A stretch of DNA of 64,000 nucleotides, taken from contig NZ_JACXAA010000002.1 in the NCBI RefSeq assembly GCF_014699035.1, positions 434,001 to 498,000 on the forward strand, written 5' to 3'. Made by a program: the position numbers and the translations under genes. The stretch's first letter is position 1. Each line of letters opens with the position of its first letter. The notes under the pieces are model-generated. The model had not been told where the DNA came from. It made no database searches and was given only the letters and a program-made list of their open reading frames with translations. The stretch is from Spirosoma validum (GTDB lineage Bacteria; Bacteroidota; Bacteroidia; Cytophagales; Spirosomataceae). Of the stretch, positions 26,964-35,580 are shown piece after piece.

Positions 26964-27719
26964 ATGAAAAAGTTTATTGCAGCTTTCATTGACAAACTGG
27001 GTTTTGTGCTGATTTCCAAGCGAAAATTACGTACGTACCAGACGGCTAAGCTGGAAGAGACGTACCCAATTCTACAGGATAAAACGGACTTTTTACGGGC
27101 GAAAGCGAACAAAGGACTACGGGAGAAACTGATTCAGGAAAAAAAGACAAAATGGCTTGAAATCGGGTGCGGTGGTACGTTTGAAGAGAACTTCGTATAC
27201 GTCGATTTATTTCCAAATACGCTGGTCAATAAGAAGGGGGCTTATCATCGTCTGGACATCGTTAATGCTACCGAAGAGGAATTTATAAAACTGGGCAAGT
27301 TCGACTTGATACGTATGCAACACGTATTCGAACATTTCTCACCAGAAGATGGGCTGACTGTACTGAACAATTGCGCTAATTTGTTAAACCCAAACGGCTA
27401 TTTGCTGATTTCTACGCCGGACTTAAAGAAGTACATCGGCTTTTATTTGACGGATCAAATTCGAAATAATTACGATTGGGCTTTAAATCGAATCAAGAAA
27501 GAAAGCCCCAATAGTTTTTATTTTTCCGTCTTTACGCACAGTGTCAAACATGAGCGGCACGAATGGTGCTACGACGCCGAAGGATTAATGTATCAGCTTG
27601 AGCGGACGAAAAAATTCAAAGAAATTAAAGAGATTACGTTGATCGATACGCTGGCGAATATTCCGTTTACCCATAATCGACCGAACGAAGACGTTTGTGT
27701 CCTCGCTCAGCTTGCCTGA
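26964..27719 (+). CDS. Class I SAM-dependent methyltransferase (type 11-like)
   Basis: Methyltransferase-fold protein. K-W-L-E-I-G-C-G-G-T (about 61-70) is SAM motif I, R-M-Q-H-V-F-E-H-F-S-P-E-D-G is motif II/III, and L-N-P-N-G-Y-L-L-I-S-T-P-D follows. Residues 1-50 are basic. The ATG at 26964 is preferred to a TTG two codons earlier (251 residues). Acceptor unknown; a glycan or sugar-nucleotide O- or N-methylation is likely from context. Confidence 0.8.
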   Translation: MKKFIAAFIDKLGFVLISKRKLRTYQTAKLEETYPILQDKTDFLRAKANKGLREKLIQEKKTKWLEIGCGGTFEENFVYVDLFPNTLVNKKGAYHRLDIVNATEEEFIKLGKFDLIRMQHVFEHFSPEDGLTVLNNCANLLNPNGYLLISTPDLKKYIGFYLTDQIRNNYDWALNRIKKESPNSFYFSVFTHSVKHERHEWCYDAEGLMYQLERTKKFKEIKEITLIDTLANIPFTHNRPNEDVCVLAQLA

Positions 27720-27731
27720 TCAGAAAATTGC

Positions 27732-28613
27732 GTGCTGTATACTTTGGCTACATTTTTTTTGAGAGTGCTGAAAAAAGTAGGTTTGTTAAAGTATGTAACA
27801 GTTAACTTCCCCATTGTATTCAACCAGAAAAAGATAACTATACCGCTACGTAAAGAAATTGGCTATCCTAATGTATTTATTGAAGAAGATTTTCTGCTTA
27901 AACTAATGCACCTTTTTTTGCCAGCGAAGCCGGGCGTTTTTGTGGATGTAGGCGTGAACATAGGGCAGACTTTACTGAAAATTAAAACAGTTGATAGAGA
28001 TCGAAAATACATTGGCTTTGAGCCAAATGGAGTTTGCGTTGACTACACGACAGATTTGATTCGGTTAAATAAGTATAGTCATTGCGAAGTCAGGAACTAC
28101 GCGCTTTCGGACAGGAACAAACGAGCTAAACTGGCTCTTAATGAATTGACTGACGCATCGGCGTCAATTATAGCCAATCTCAGACCTGATTACTTCAAAG
28201 ACAGTATTCTTATTGATTGTATCTCGTTTGATGAGTCGGGTATTACAGAGCCCGTATCCATTATAAAAATCGACGTGGAAGGAGCGGAACTGGAGGTGAT
28301 AACGGGAATGCAACAAGCCATTGACGCTTTCCATCCATTGATCGTCTGTGAAGTACTGGATTGCTATAGTGCTGAAGTTCTTGACTTTACGCAGAAGCGA
28401 GCTGATTGTCTGTGCCGTCTGCTGAATAAGCACGACTACATTATTTTTCAGTTGCATCAGGACAAAAAACGAATCAGAAAATTTGAGCGGGTTGAGTCTA
28501 TCAACATAAGCTTATGGTCCCCGGCGAGTTACAAGTTGAATGATTATTTATTTTGCCATGCGGAGTTTGAGCAAAGCATGATAGGGCTGCTTAATCAGCT
28601 AGCATCGGTGTGA
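27732..28613 (+). CDS. FkbM-family SAM-dependent methyltransferase
   Basis: Third FkbM-type methyltransferase. G-V-F-V-D-V-G-V-N-I-G-Q-T (about 68-80) is SAM motif I, G-F-E-P-N-G-V-C follows, and I-I-K-I-D-V-E-G-A-E (about 176-185) is the second family block. It starts with GTG 12 bp after the previous stop, and has a 60-residue N-terminal extension. Probably methylates a sugar hydroxyl. Confidence 0.83.
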   Translation: MLYTLATFFLRVLKKVGLLKYVTVNFPIVFNQKKITIPLRKEIGYPNVFIEEDFLLKLMHLFLPAKPGVFVDVGVNIGQTLLKIKTVDRDRKYIGFEPNGVCVDYTTDLIRLNKYSHCEVRNYALSDRNKRAKLALNELTDASASIIANLRPDYFKDSILIDCISFDESGITEPVSIIKIDVEGAELEVITGMQQAIDAFHPLIVCEVLDCYSAEVLDFTQKRADCLCRLLNKHDYIIFQLHQDKKRIRKFERVESINISLWSPASYKLNDYLFCHAEFEQSMIGLLNQLASV

Positions 28614-28626
28614 AACGAACAGCTGC

Positions 28627-29640
28627 ATGATACAAGCATTCATCGACCCGCGCTGTAATATAGAATATAGTGCATTTTACATAAAAGGTTTATATGAGTG
28701 TTTGGGTAAAGAAAATGTTTCGTTCAATATGCGTTATTTTCTCGACTTATCTGATACGGAAAATTTAAATTTTGTACTGAGTAATGGCGAAGAACTAACG
28801 AACTATACGATTGATTATAATGATAGTCCTTATATCAATAAAACAGCCTATAGTTGGTGTTTATATTACGGTAAAATAAATTTAAGACAATCGTTTTTGC
28901 CGACTGATGACCACTCGAAAATTATAAATATTCCACCAAGCTTCGGTATTCGTATATGGAACCCGATCGAGACTTTTCTTATCGCTGTTCAAAATTACCG
29001 GAAACTAATTTCTCGACCACCGTCACTAAAAAAATTTCTATCCGGTTATGTCAAACAAATCAGACATCTTCCTTTAGACGCTTACCAATCAGTTTCTGCT
29101 TTACCAGACTATATTTTTTCAATCAATACGCTCTGGTTTAGTAATGAGTGGATCAACACGGATGAGACCGTTAATTGTATGCGTTTACATTTCTACAAGG
29201 CAGTTTCAGCATTCCGGTCTATTCGGGCAGACATTGGGTTTGTGTATAGCCAGAAAAAAAACGAAAATCCGGTTTTCCAGGAATACGTAACGAACGAATG
29301 GATTCCCAAAAAAAAGTATCTTCAGAAAACGCAGCAGTCCGCGCTTGTTTTTAATACACCTGCCTGGGATTTGTGTCATGGCTGGAAATTAGCCGAGTAT
29401 TTAGCCCTGGGGAAAGCAATTCTATCCACACCCTTTTATAATGAATTACCGATTCCGCTGGAGCACGGCAAACACATTCATTTTGTGTCTGGCTCAGTGG
29501 ATGACATGCAGAAGGCTGTTCAAAAACTGCTGACGGATGCTACGTATCGGTTGAGCCTTGAAGAACAAAGTAGACGTTATTACAATCAGTACGTGCAGCC
29601 CAGGACTGTAATGCAGTATTTTCTTCAGTATAAGCGATAG
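28627..29640 (+). CDS. Probable GT-B glycosyltransferase, divergent
   Basis: No strong family name from sequence. The C-terminal third has A-L-V-F-N-T-P-A-W-D-L-C-H-G-W-K-L-A-E-Y-L-A-L-G-K-A-I-L-S read as a GT-B donor-binding helix, followed by E-H-G-K-H-I-H-F-V-S-G and a glycosyltransferase-like end. The N-terminal half is aromatic-rich without familiar motifs. Its place among glycosyltransferase genes supports the call. Composition is somewhat more AT-rich than its neighbours. 337 residues. Confidence 0.6.
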   Translation: MIQAFIDPRCNIEYSAFYIKGLYECLGKENVSFNMRYFLDLSDTENLNFVLSNGEELTNYTIDYNDSPYINKTAYSWCLYYGKINLRQSFLPTDDHSKIINIPPSFGIRIWNPIETFLIAVQNYRKLISRPPSLKKFLSGYVKQIRHLPLDAYQSVSALPDYIFSINTLWFSNEWINTDETVNCMRLHFYKAVSAFRSIRADIGFVYSQKKNENPVFQEYVTNEWIPKKKYLQKTQQSALVFNTPAWDLCHGWKLAEYLALGKAILSTPFYNELPIPLEHGKHIHFVSGSVDDMQKAVQKLLTDATYRLSLEEQSRRYYNQYVQPRTVMQYFLQYKR

Positions 29641-29657
29641 GTCGTCTGACGTAGTCA

Positions 29658-30632
29658 ATGTTTTCGGTTATCATTCCACTTCACAACAAAGAGCGTTACA
29701 TCGAAAAAGCGGTGCGTTCGGTGCTGGAGCAAACCTTCAGGGAGTTCGAGTTGATCGTAATCGACGATGGCTCAACGGATAAAAGCCGACAACGTCTGGA
29801 TAGTATTAGCGATCCACGGTTGAGAGTAATCAGCCAGCCTAATACTGGCGTATCTATTGCCCGAAATCGGGGTGTCGACCTGGCAAACTATTCACTAATC
29901 GCATTTTTAGATGCGGATGACTGGTGGCACCCCGATTTCCTGAAGGAACTCGATACGTTAGTTGCCGACTATCCCGATGCTGTGCTGTATGGAAGTAATT
30001 ATTATTACGTTAAGCACGGCCAAAATCGTCTGGAATACAAAGGATTAGAGCCAGATTTTACGGTAGGTTATATTGATTACGTCGCGATTTATGCTGCCAG
30101 TTTTTGTGTGCCCATAAACTGCTCCTTTGTAGTTGTTCGTGAATCGGCTTTTAACGCCGTTAAAGGCTTTAAACCGAGCTTACGGATGGGCGAAGATTTC
30201 GATTTATGGATTCGACTGGCGCTGCTCGGCAAGGTTGCCTACGTTAACAAACCATTGGCGTATTCCAATCAGGATGTTGACGTTACGCAGCGGGCAATCG
30301 GTGGAAGCAAGTTATACCCACCCCAGGCCCACGTTACGTTCAACCTGTCGTTTCTCAAACCGGCCGAGGAAAAATCACCTGCCTTGAAAAAATTAACCGA
30401 CGGACTTCGTGTTCGTTCCCTGCTTCCCTACTATCTGTCCGGGCAATATAGAGAACCAGTAAAAAAGGTGCTCAAGGAGGTGAATTTTGCTCATCAACCT
30501 GTTCTTTACAGGCTCTTATATCGATTACCCAGTCAACTAATCAACTTGTATTTTCGAGCCCAACGAGTAGGGGCTGCTGCTAAACAGGCGATAGCCGATT
30601 TTCGGCGGAAACGCCTGGCCCTCGTACGATGA
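29658..30632 (+). CDS. Family 2 glycosyltransferase
   Basis: Classical GT2: F-S-V-I-I-P-L-H-N-K, V-I-D-D-G-S-T-D-K-S (about 34-43), N-T-G-V-S-I-A-R-N-R-G and F-L-D-A-D-D-W-W (about 84-91) as DXD motif, then G-E-D-F-D-L-W-I-R as the E-D catalytic block. This one belongs to a different subgroup from the 18732/20284/26130 trio. The end overlaps the epimerase gene by 4 bp. 324 residues, linkage unknown. Confidence 0.87.
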   Translation: MFSVIIPLHNKERYIEKAVRSVLEQTFREFELIVIDDGSTDKSRQRLDSISDPRLRVISQPNTGVSIARNRGVDLANYSLIAFLDADDWWHPDFLKELDTLVADYPDAVLYGSNYYYVKHGQNRLEYKGLEPDFTVGYIDYVAIYAASFCVPINCSFVVVRESAFNAVKGFKPSLRMGEDFDLWIRLALLGKVAYVNKPLAYSNQDVDVTQRAIGGSKLYPPQAHVTFNLSFLKPAEEKSPALKKLTDGLRVRSLLPYYLSGQYREPVKKVLKEVNFAHQPVLYRLLYRLPSQLINLYFRAQRVGAAAKQAIADFRRKRLALVR

Positions 30633-31813
30633 AAACACGGTTACTGTTTGTGTTTGGAACGCGGCCCGAAGGCATCAAACTAGGTCCGCTCATTCAGGAG
30701 TTCCGAAAGTATCCGTCGTTATTTGAGCTACTCATTTGCGTGACGGGGCAGCACAAGGAGATGGTAGCGCCGGTTCTGGAGCTGTTCGCCATCAAGCCGG
30801 ATTATGATCTCGCTGTTATGAAAGAAGGGCAGGATTTGTACGATATAACGGCCCGTATTTTGGTCAGTATGCGCGACGTTCTTACCGATAGCAAGCCAAA
30901 TGTTGTTGTTGTACACGGCGATACCGTTACGTCTACGACCGCAGCCTTGGCCGCTTTTTACCAAAAAATAGACGTAGCGCATGTCGAAGCGGGGCTACGT
31001 ACCGGAAATCGATACAGCCCCTGGCCCGAGGAAACGTATCGCCAACTAACGAGTCGGATGGCCACGTTTCATTTTGCACCCACCCAGCGGGCCAGAGAAA
31101 ATTTATTAGCTGAAGGAATTCACTATCAGCAGATTACCGTCACTGGCAATACGGTTATTGATGCACTCCAAACCATTGTCAGGCGCATTGAAACAGATGA
31201 CGCCATCGAAGCCGACTTAATCAACACGATCTGTTTAGCCGGTTATAAAGTGCATCGGCTCAAACGGGGGAAACGGCTGGTTCTCATTACCGGGCACCGT
31301 CGCGAAAATTTTGGACAGGGTATTCTGAATATATGCTGTGCGCTCAAAACGCTGTCGGTACGGTATTCGGACACTGATTTTGTTTATCCTGTTCATTTAA
31401 ATCCCACTATTCAGGAACCCGTTTGGCAAACGCTTGGGGCACAGCAACTTGACAATATCTTTTTGATCAGTCCGCTGGATTACCTGTCGTTTGTTTATCT
31501 GATGAAAGCGGCCTACGTCATTCTGACCGACAGTGGCGGTATTCAGGAAGAGGCACCGAGTTTGGGTAAGCCCGTTTTGGTGATGCGGGATACCACCGAA
31601 CGACCCGAAGCGATTGAAGCCGGTACCGTAAAGCTGGTGGGAACCGAGCCCGATCAAATTATAGCCGCAACCAGCGAACTGCTTGATAATACGTTGGCTT
31701 ACGAGACGATGGCTAAAGCGCAGAACCCCTTTGGTGACGGCACCGCTTCAGCAAAAATAGTCGCGTACTTCAGGCAGATTGAGGAGCGTAAGGAACTCTG
31801 TTATCAGGTATGA
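30629..31813 (+). CDS. wecB: UDP-N-acetylglucosamine 2-epimerase (WecB-like, non-hydrolysing)
   Basis: Predicted interconversion of UDP-GlcNAc and UDP-ManNAc. F-G-T-R-P-E (residues 9-14), V-V-H-G-D-T-V-T (about 94-101), A-H-V-E-A-G-L-R-T-G (about 116-125), S-P-W-P-E-E, I-T-G-H-R-R-E-N and L-T-D-S-G-G-I-Q-E-E-A-P (about 299) are all present. Two family positions vary: G-I-K-L-G-P-L for A-I-K-M-A-P-L, and E-E-T-Y-R-Q-L for the usual N-R block. The locus has a second epimerase at 46445 of the WbpI subtype, so the two probably act on different substrates. Confidence 0.88.
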   Translation: MKTRLLFVFGTRPEGIKLGPLIQEFRKYPSLFELLICVTGQHKEMVAPVLELFAIKPDYDLAVMKEGQDLYDITARILVSMRDVLTDSKPNVVVVHGDTVTSTTAALAAFYQKIDVAHVEAGLRTGNRYSPWPEETYRQLTSRMATFHFAPTQRARENLLAEGIHYQQITVTGNTVIDALQTIVRRIETDDAIEADLINTICLAGYKVHRLKRGKRLVLITGHRRENFGQGILNICCALKTLSVRYSDTDFVYPVHLNPTIQEPVWQTLGAQQLDNIFLISPLDYLSFVYLMKAAYVILTDSGGIQEEAPSLGKPVLVMRDTTERPEAIEAGTVKLVGTEPDQIIAATSELLDNTLAYETMAKAQNPFGDGTASAKIVAYFRQIEERKELCYQV

Positions 31814-32538
31814 TTCCTAAAATCATTCACTATTGCTGGTTCGGACGGGGTAAAATGCCGGCCAAGGCTATGTACTGTATCGAATCCTGGAAGAAGTACC
31901 TACCCGATTACGAACTCTATCTGTGGAATGAAGATACCTTCGACGTTCATCAGGTGCGTTACGTGAAGCAGGCATACGAAGCCAGAAAATTCGCGTTCGT
32001 CACCGATTACGTCAGACTTTATGCCCTGTATCATGTCGGCGGTGTGTACATGGACACGGACGTCGAAGTCCTGAAAAGCCTGGATACGTTGCTAAACCTG
32101 CCCGGCTTTTCCGGATTTGAAAGCGATACCGACATCCCGACGGGAATTATGGCCGTCGAACAACATAACCCGTGGGCGAAAGAACAGCTCGATTATTATA
32201 CCGATCGGCCATTCCTGAACGATGATACGTCATTCGACTATACTACCAACGTCGAAATCATTTCCAGATCGATGCAGGCCAACGGGTTTTTGCTGAACAA
32301 TACGTATCAGGTTTACAGAGACTGTATGCACATTTTTCCGAAAGATTATTTCTGCCCCAAAACACGAGCGGGCGAAATTATCCTGACGCCAAATACATAC
32401 TGCATTCACCATTTCGAAGGCTCGTGGCAACCGGTTCAGTATAAGCTGAAGAAGTTTATATTCCACCGACTACTGGGCGTTTCGATTACCAACCTGTTAG
32501 TCGGTGCCAAGCGCCAGTTATTGAAACGCGTCCGATGA
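31810..32538 (+). CDS. Glycosyltransferase family 32-like (DXD, capsular type)
   Basis: GT32-type enzyme, opening with I-P-K-I-I-H-Y-C-W-F-G, then L-W-N-E-D-T, A-F-V-T-D-Y-V-R-L-Y-A-L-Y and G-G-V-Y-M-D-T-D-V-E (about 77-86), the metal-binding D-x-D. H-H-F-E-G-S-W closes the domain. 242 residues, typical of bacterial members. 4-bp overlaps on both sides. Donor unknown. Confidence 0.87.
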   Translation: MIPKIIHYCWFGRGKMPAKAMYCIESWKKYLPDYELYLWNEDTFDVHQVRYVKQAYEARKFAFVTDYVRLYALYHVGGVYMDTDVEVLKSLDTLLNLPGFSGFESDTDIPTGIMAVEQHNPWAKEQLDYYTDRPFLNDDTSFDYTTNVEIISRSMQANGFLLNNTYQVYRDCMHIFPKDYFCPKTRAGEIILTPNTYCIHHFEGSWQPVQYKLKKFIFHRLLGVSITNLLVGAKRQLLKRVR

Positions 32539-33971
32539 ATGTCAGGATGAAGTACGAAGCGGATTCGCTCGTCAGCCATATTCCCCGCTACTTTACACGC
32601 AAAGGCGTTACGGCTTTTGTGGCGATAATGGTTTTGAACGTCCTGCTGTTTTCACACCGGTTTCTTCCTGAACAGTGGTACGTATTCAACTTCCTGGAAG
32701 TTATCTTTTTCTTTCGTTTATCGTCAACGTTGTCAGTACGTTGGGCTGCACTGTCTACCCTCGATTTTACGAAGCGACTGACAAAAACAGCCTTTTTCAT
32801 CCGGTTTGTATGGGTAATTTTTAGCTATTTTTATTATAAGTGGACAACGGGACAACCTTTTGAATTTCAGAGTGCTGACTCGGTGGGTTATCACAACGAA
32901 GCCATCTGGCTGGCGGGTTTGTTGAAAGACAATAAATGGCACGTCTATACAACCTACATCGGAAAAAATTATTCCGATCTGGGCTACCCTACGTATCTGG
33001 GTAGTCTCTATTACCTGTTTGGTGATTACGTGCTGCTGCCCCGCCTGATCAAAGTGCTGCTGGGTAGCTTGACCTGCCTGTTTGTCTATAAAATTGGACG
33101 TAATAATTTCGGTGAAAGTACGGGTCGGATGGCGGGTATTATGGCCATGCTGGTGCCGAATCTGATCTATTACTGTGGTCTGCACGTCAAGGAAACGGAA
33201 ATGGTCTTTCTGACCGTCTGGTTTGTTTACCTGGGCGATAAACTGATTCGGAAGCGTAGCCTAAAGCTGTCCGATCTGAGCTGGCTCTTCGTCATCGGCG
33301 CGCTGCTGTTCCTGTTCCGAACCGTACTGGCGGCCTGTTTGATTGGTTCCATCGGTCTGGCTACGCTCTTCACCGCCCGGCAGGTGTCAATGATCAGTCG
33401 GCGGATTGGTCTCATCTCAGTTCTGGTCGTTGCCTCGCTGCTGATTATTGTTACCCCCGTCGGCGATAATATTACTGAGTATTTGAAAGCCAGTGATCAA
33501 AGCCAATCCAAGCAGATGTGGAGTTTTTCCGTACGGGAGGGGGCCAATAAACTGGCGCACCATGGGTCGCGGGGCGTGTTTCTGCCGGTGATGCTCATTG
33601 CACCGTTTCCAACCCTGGTTTACATTTACGACCAACCTAATACAATGATGCTGGGGGGGGCTTATTTCACCCGGAACGTGTATGCGTTCTTTGTTTTCGT
33701 TGCACTGTTCATTCTGTACCAGCGAAAACAGTTGAAAGAACACGTACTGCTGCTGTCCGTCATCTTTTCGTATATTTTCGTGTTGGCCTCCAGTGGGTTT
33801 GCCCTGTCGGAGCGGTTTCATTTGCCGTTGATTCCGTTCCTGCTCATTATGGCGGCATACGGCGTGTCGCAAATGAATCGAAAAAATACCCGCTACTACG
33901 TTCCCTATCTGGTGCTGGTTGGTCTGCTGATCCTTGGCTGGAACTGGTTTAAGCTGGCGGGCCGAGCCTGA
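32535..33971 (+). CDS. Polytopic membrane protein, GT39-like glycosyltransferase or polymerase
   Basis: About ten to twelve hydrophobic segments over 478 residues. The first extracytoplasmic loop contains D-S-V-G-Y-H-N-E-A-I-W (about 115-125), like the acidic loop of GT39/PMT-type enzymes. The last third has F-A-L-S-E-R-F-H-L-P-L-I-P-F, a motif found in that group and in some O-antigen polymerase-like proteins. No clear Wzx flippase or Wzy polymerase exists in the locus, so this protein might polymerise repeats, but export appears to use the ABC route. Overlaps the previous gene by 4 bp. Confidence 0.65.
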   Translation: MNVRMKYEADSLVSHIPRYFTRKGVTAFVAIMVLNVLLFSHRFLPEQWYVFNFLEVIFFFRLSSTLSVRWAALSTLDFTKRLTKTAFFIRFVWVIFSYFYYKWTTGQPFEFQSADSVGYHNEAIWLAGLLKDNKWHVYTTYIGKNYSDLGYPTYLGSLYYLFGDYVLLPRLIKVLLGSLTCLFVYKIGRNNFGESTGRMAGIMAMLVPNLIYYCGLHVKETEMVFLTVWFVYLGDKLIRKRSLKLSDLSWLFVIGALLFLFRTVLAACLIGSIGLATLFTARQVSMISRRIGLISVLVVASLLIIVTPVGDNITEYLKASDQSQSKQMWSFSVREGANKLAHHGSRGVFLPVMLIAPFPTLVYIYDQPNTMMLGGAYFTRNVYAFFVFVALFILYQRKQLKEHVLLLSVIFSYIFVLASSGFALSERFHLPLIPFLLIMAAYGVSQMNRKNTRYYVPYLVLVGLLILGWNWFKLAGRA

Positions 33972-33978
33972 GTTCCTG

Positions 33979-34914
33979 ATGCGGATATTAATCGTTTGTA
34001 GTGGCAACGCACCGAATTTTGACCTACAAAAGCATCAGGCTTTTATTTACGATCAGGTTGAATCGCTGAAAGAGGTGGACGCTACGCTGGAGTTTGATTA
34101 TTTTCTCATTACCGGCAAAGGCCTATGGGGCTATCTGTTGTGCTTCCCGCACTTACTGCAACAGCTACGGCGGGGACGCTATCACCTCATTCATGCCCAC
34201 GTCGTGATGGCGTCGTTGCTGGCAACTATGCAGCGACGCGTGCCGGTCGTTACTACGTTTCATGGGTCGGACATCAACGACCCACGGTTGAGAATGCTCT
34301 CGTTACTGGCTGACGTATTGAGTCGAAAAACGATTTATGTTAGTCAGCAGCTTAAAAAAAAAGCAGTATATGCCAGTCCCAAAAAGAGTTTCGTGATTCC
34401 CTGCGGAGTCAATTTTTCGTTGTTTATGCCGCGTTCCAAACAGCAAAGTCGTCAGCAACTTGGGCTATCGCCAGACCGAACCTACATTCTGTTTTCATCG
34501 GGTTTCGATAATCCGGTTAAAAACTACGGACTGGCTAAAAAAGCCATTGACTTGCTTAAGGAAGATACGATTGAATTACTTGAACTGAAAAATTACACAC
34601 GAGCTGACGTTGCACTTCTCCTGACGGCTGTCGATCTGGCGCTGATCACGTCTTTTTCGGAGGGGTCTTCACAATTTCTCAAGGAAGCCTTAGCCTGCAA
34701 TTGCCCAGTTGTTTCAACGGATGTTGGTGACGCCAGGGTAGTGATGGGCAATATCGAGGGTTGCTACATTACTTCATACAAGCCAGATGACGTGGCTGCC
34801 AGCATACGTAGTGCTTTAACGTATCAATCCCCTCTTCAGTCGCGTGATCACATGGGCCGTTTCGACAATCAACTGATTGCTAAACAAATTCGGGATGTTT
34901 ACAGCCAGTGCTGA
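33979..34914 (+). CDS. Family 4-type (GT-B) glycosyltransferase
   Basis: R-I-L-I-V-C-S-G-N at the start, then L-I-H-A-H-V-V-M-A-S, V-T-T-F-H-G-S-D-I-N (N-terminal half) and L-I-T-S-F-S-E-G-S-S-Q-F-L-K-E-A-L-A-C (E-x7-E donor region, about 229-247). V-K-N-Y-G-L-A-K is the linker motif. The frame opens at 33934 inside the preceding gene, but homology starts at the ATG at 33979 (311 residues). Its 3' end overlaps hisH by 20 bp. Confidence 0.85.
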   Translation: MRILIVCSGNAPNFDLQKHQAFIYDQVESLKEVDATLEFDYFLITGKGLWGYLLCFPHLLQQLRRGRYHLIHAHVVMASLLATMQRRVPVVTTFHGSDINDPRLRMLSLLADVLSRKTIYVSQQLKKKAVYASPKKSFVIPCGVNFSLFMPRSKQQSRQQLGLSPDRTYILFSSGFDNPVKNYGLAKKAIDLLKEDTIELLELKNYTRADVALLLTAVDLALITSFSEGSSQFLKEALACNCPVVSTDVGDARVVMGNIEGCYITSYKPDDVAASIRSALTYQSPLQSRDHMGRFDNQLIAKQIRDVYSQC

Positions 34915-35539
34915 ACCCACATCCGCCGACATTGTCATTGTCGACTACGGAGCGGGCAACCTGCGCTCGGTGGAAAAGAAATGCCACCGCTTGCATAAAG
35001 CTGTACGTATCTCGTCTGATCCGGCTGTCATCGCCAAAGCAGATAAACTGGTTTTGCCGGGTGTTGGGCATTTTGCAAGTGGCGTTAGAAAGCTAAAGGA
35101 ATCGGGGATTTGGGACGTACTGAATAAGGCCGTTCTGATTGACCAGACGCCTATTCTTGGCATTTGCCTGGGAATGCAGTTGATGACTCGCTATAGCGAA
35201 GAAGGGGATGTCGAAGGCTTCGGCTGGTTCGATGCGGAGGTCGTGCGATTCAGGGTAAGCAATAAACTGGTTTACAAAGTGCCGCATATCGGCTGGAATA
35301 CGGCAGAGCCAACTAAATCGTCTTCGCTGTTGACTGACGTATCGAATACCGCCATGTTTTACTTTGTGCACTCGTATTACGTTGTCTGTCATAATCCAGA
35401 GGACGTACTTACCCGCACGACCTACGAGGCTCCATTTGCATCGGCCATTCAGAAAGGCAACCTCTACGGCACACAGTTTCACCCTGAGAAAAGCCACGAT
35501 CTGGGTGAGCAACTGATCCGGAATTTCGTCAATTTATAG
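34895..35539 (+). CDS. hisH: HisH-like glutamine amidotransferase subunit (amidino-sugar synthesis)
   Basis: Class I glutamine amidotransferase releasing ammonia from glutamine for the HisF-like partner. V-D-Y-G-A-G-N-L-R-S (17-26), P-G-V-G-H-F (55-60), nucleophile Cys91 in L-G-I-C-L-G-M-Q, and His196/Glu198 in H-P-E-K-S complete the triad. The ATG at 34895 is chosen over a TTG at 34877 (214 residues). No other histidine genes surround it. It sits with HisF- and WbpG-like genes, as in the P. aeruginosa O5 wbp locus, where the trio makes an acetamidino group. Confidence 0.9.
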   Translation: MFTASAEPTSADIVIVDYGAGNLRSVEKKCHRLHKAVRISSDPAVIAKADKLVLPGVGHFASGVRKLKESGIWDVLNKAVLIDQTPILGICLGMQLMTRYSEEGDVEGFGWFDAEVVRFRVSNKLVYKVPHIGWNTAEPTKSSSLLTDVSNTAMFYFVHSYYVVCHNPEDVLTRTTYEAPFASAIQKGNLYGTQFHPEKSHDLGEQLIRNFVNL

Positions 35540-35580
35540 GCATGTGACTCCTAACGTTTGGGGTTTGCTGCTAACTATAC

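Noticed and set aside
33417..34007. 196-codon minus-strand frame
   Set aside because: Antisense to a polytopic membrane protein; Gln/His-rich shadow composition, no domain.
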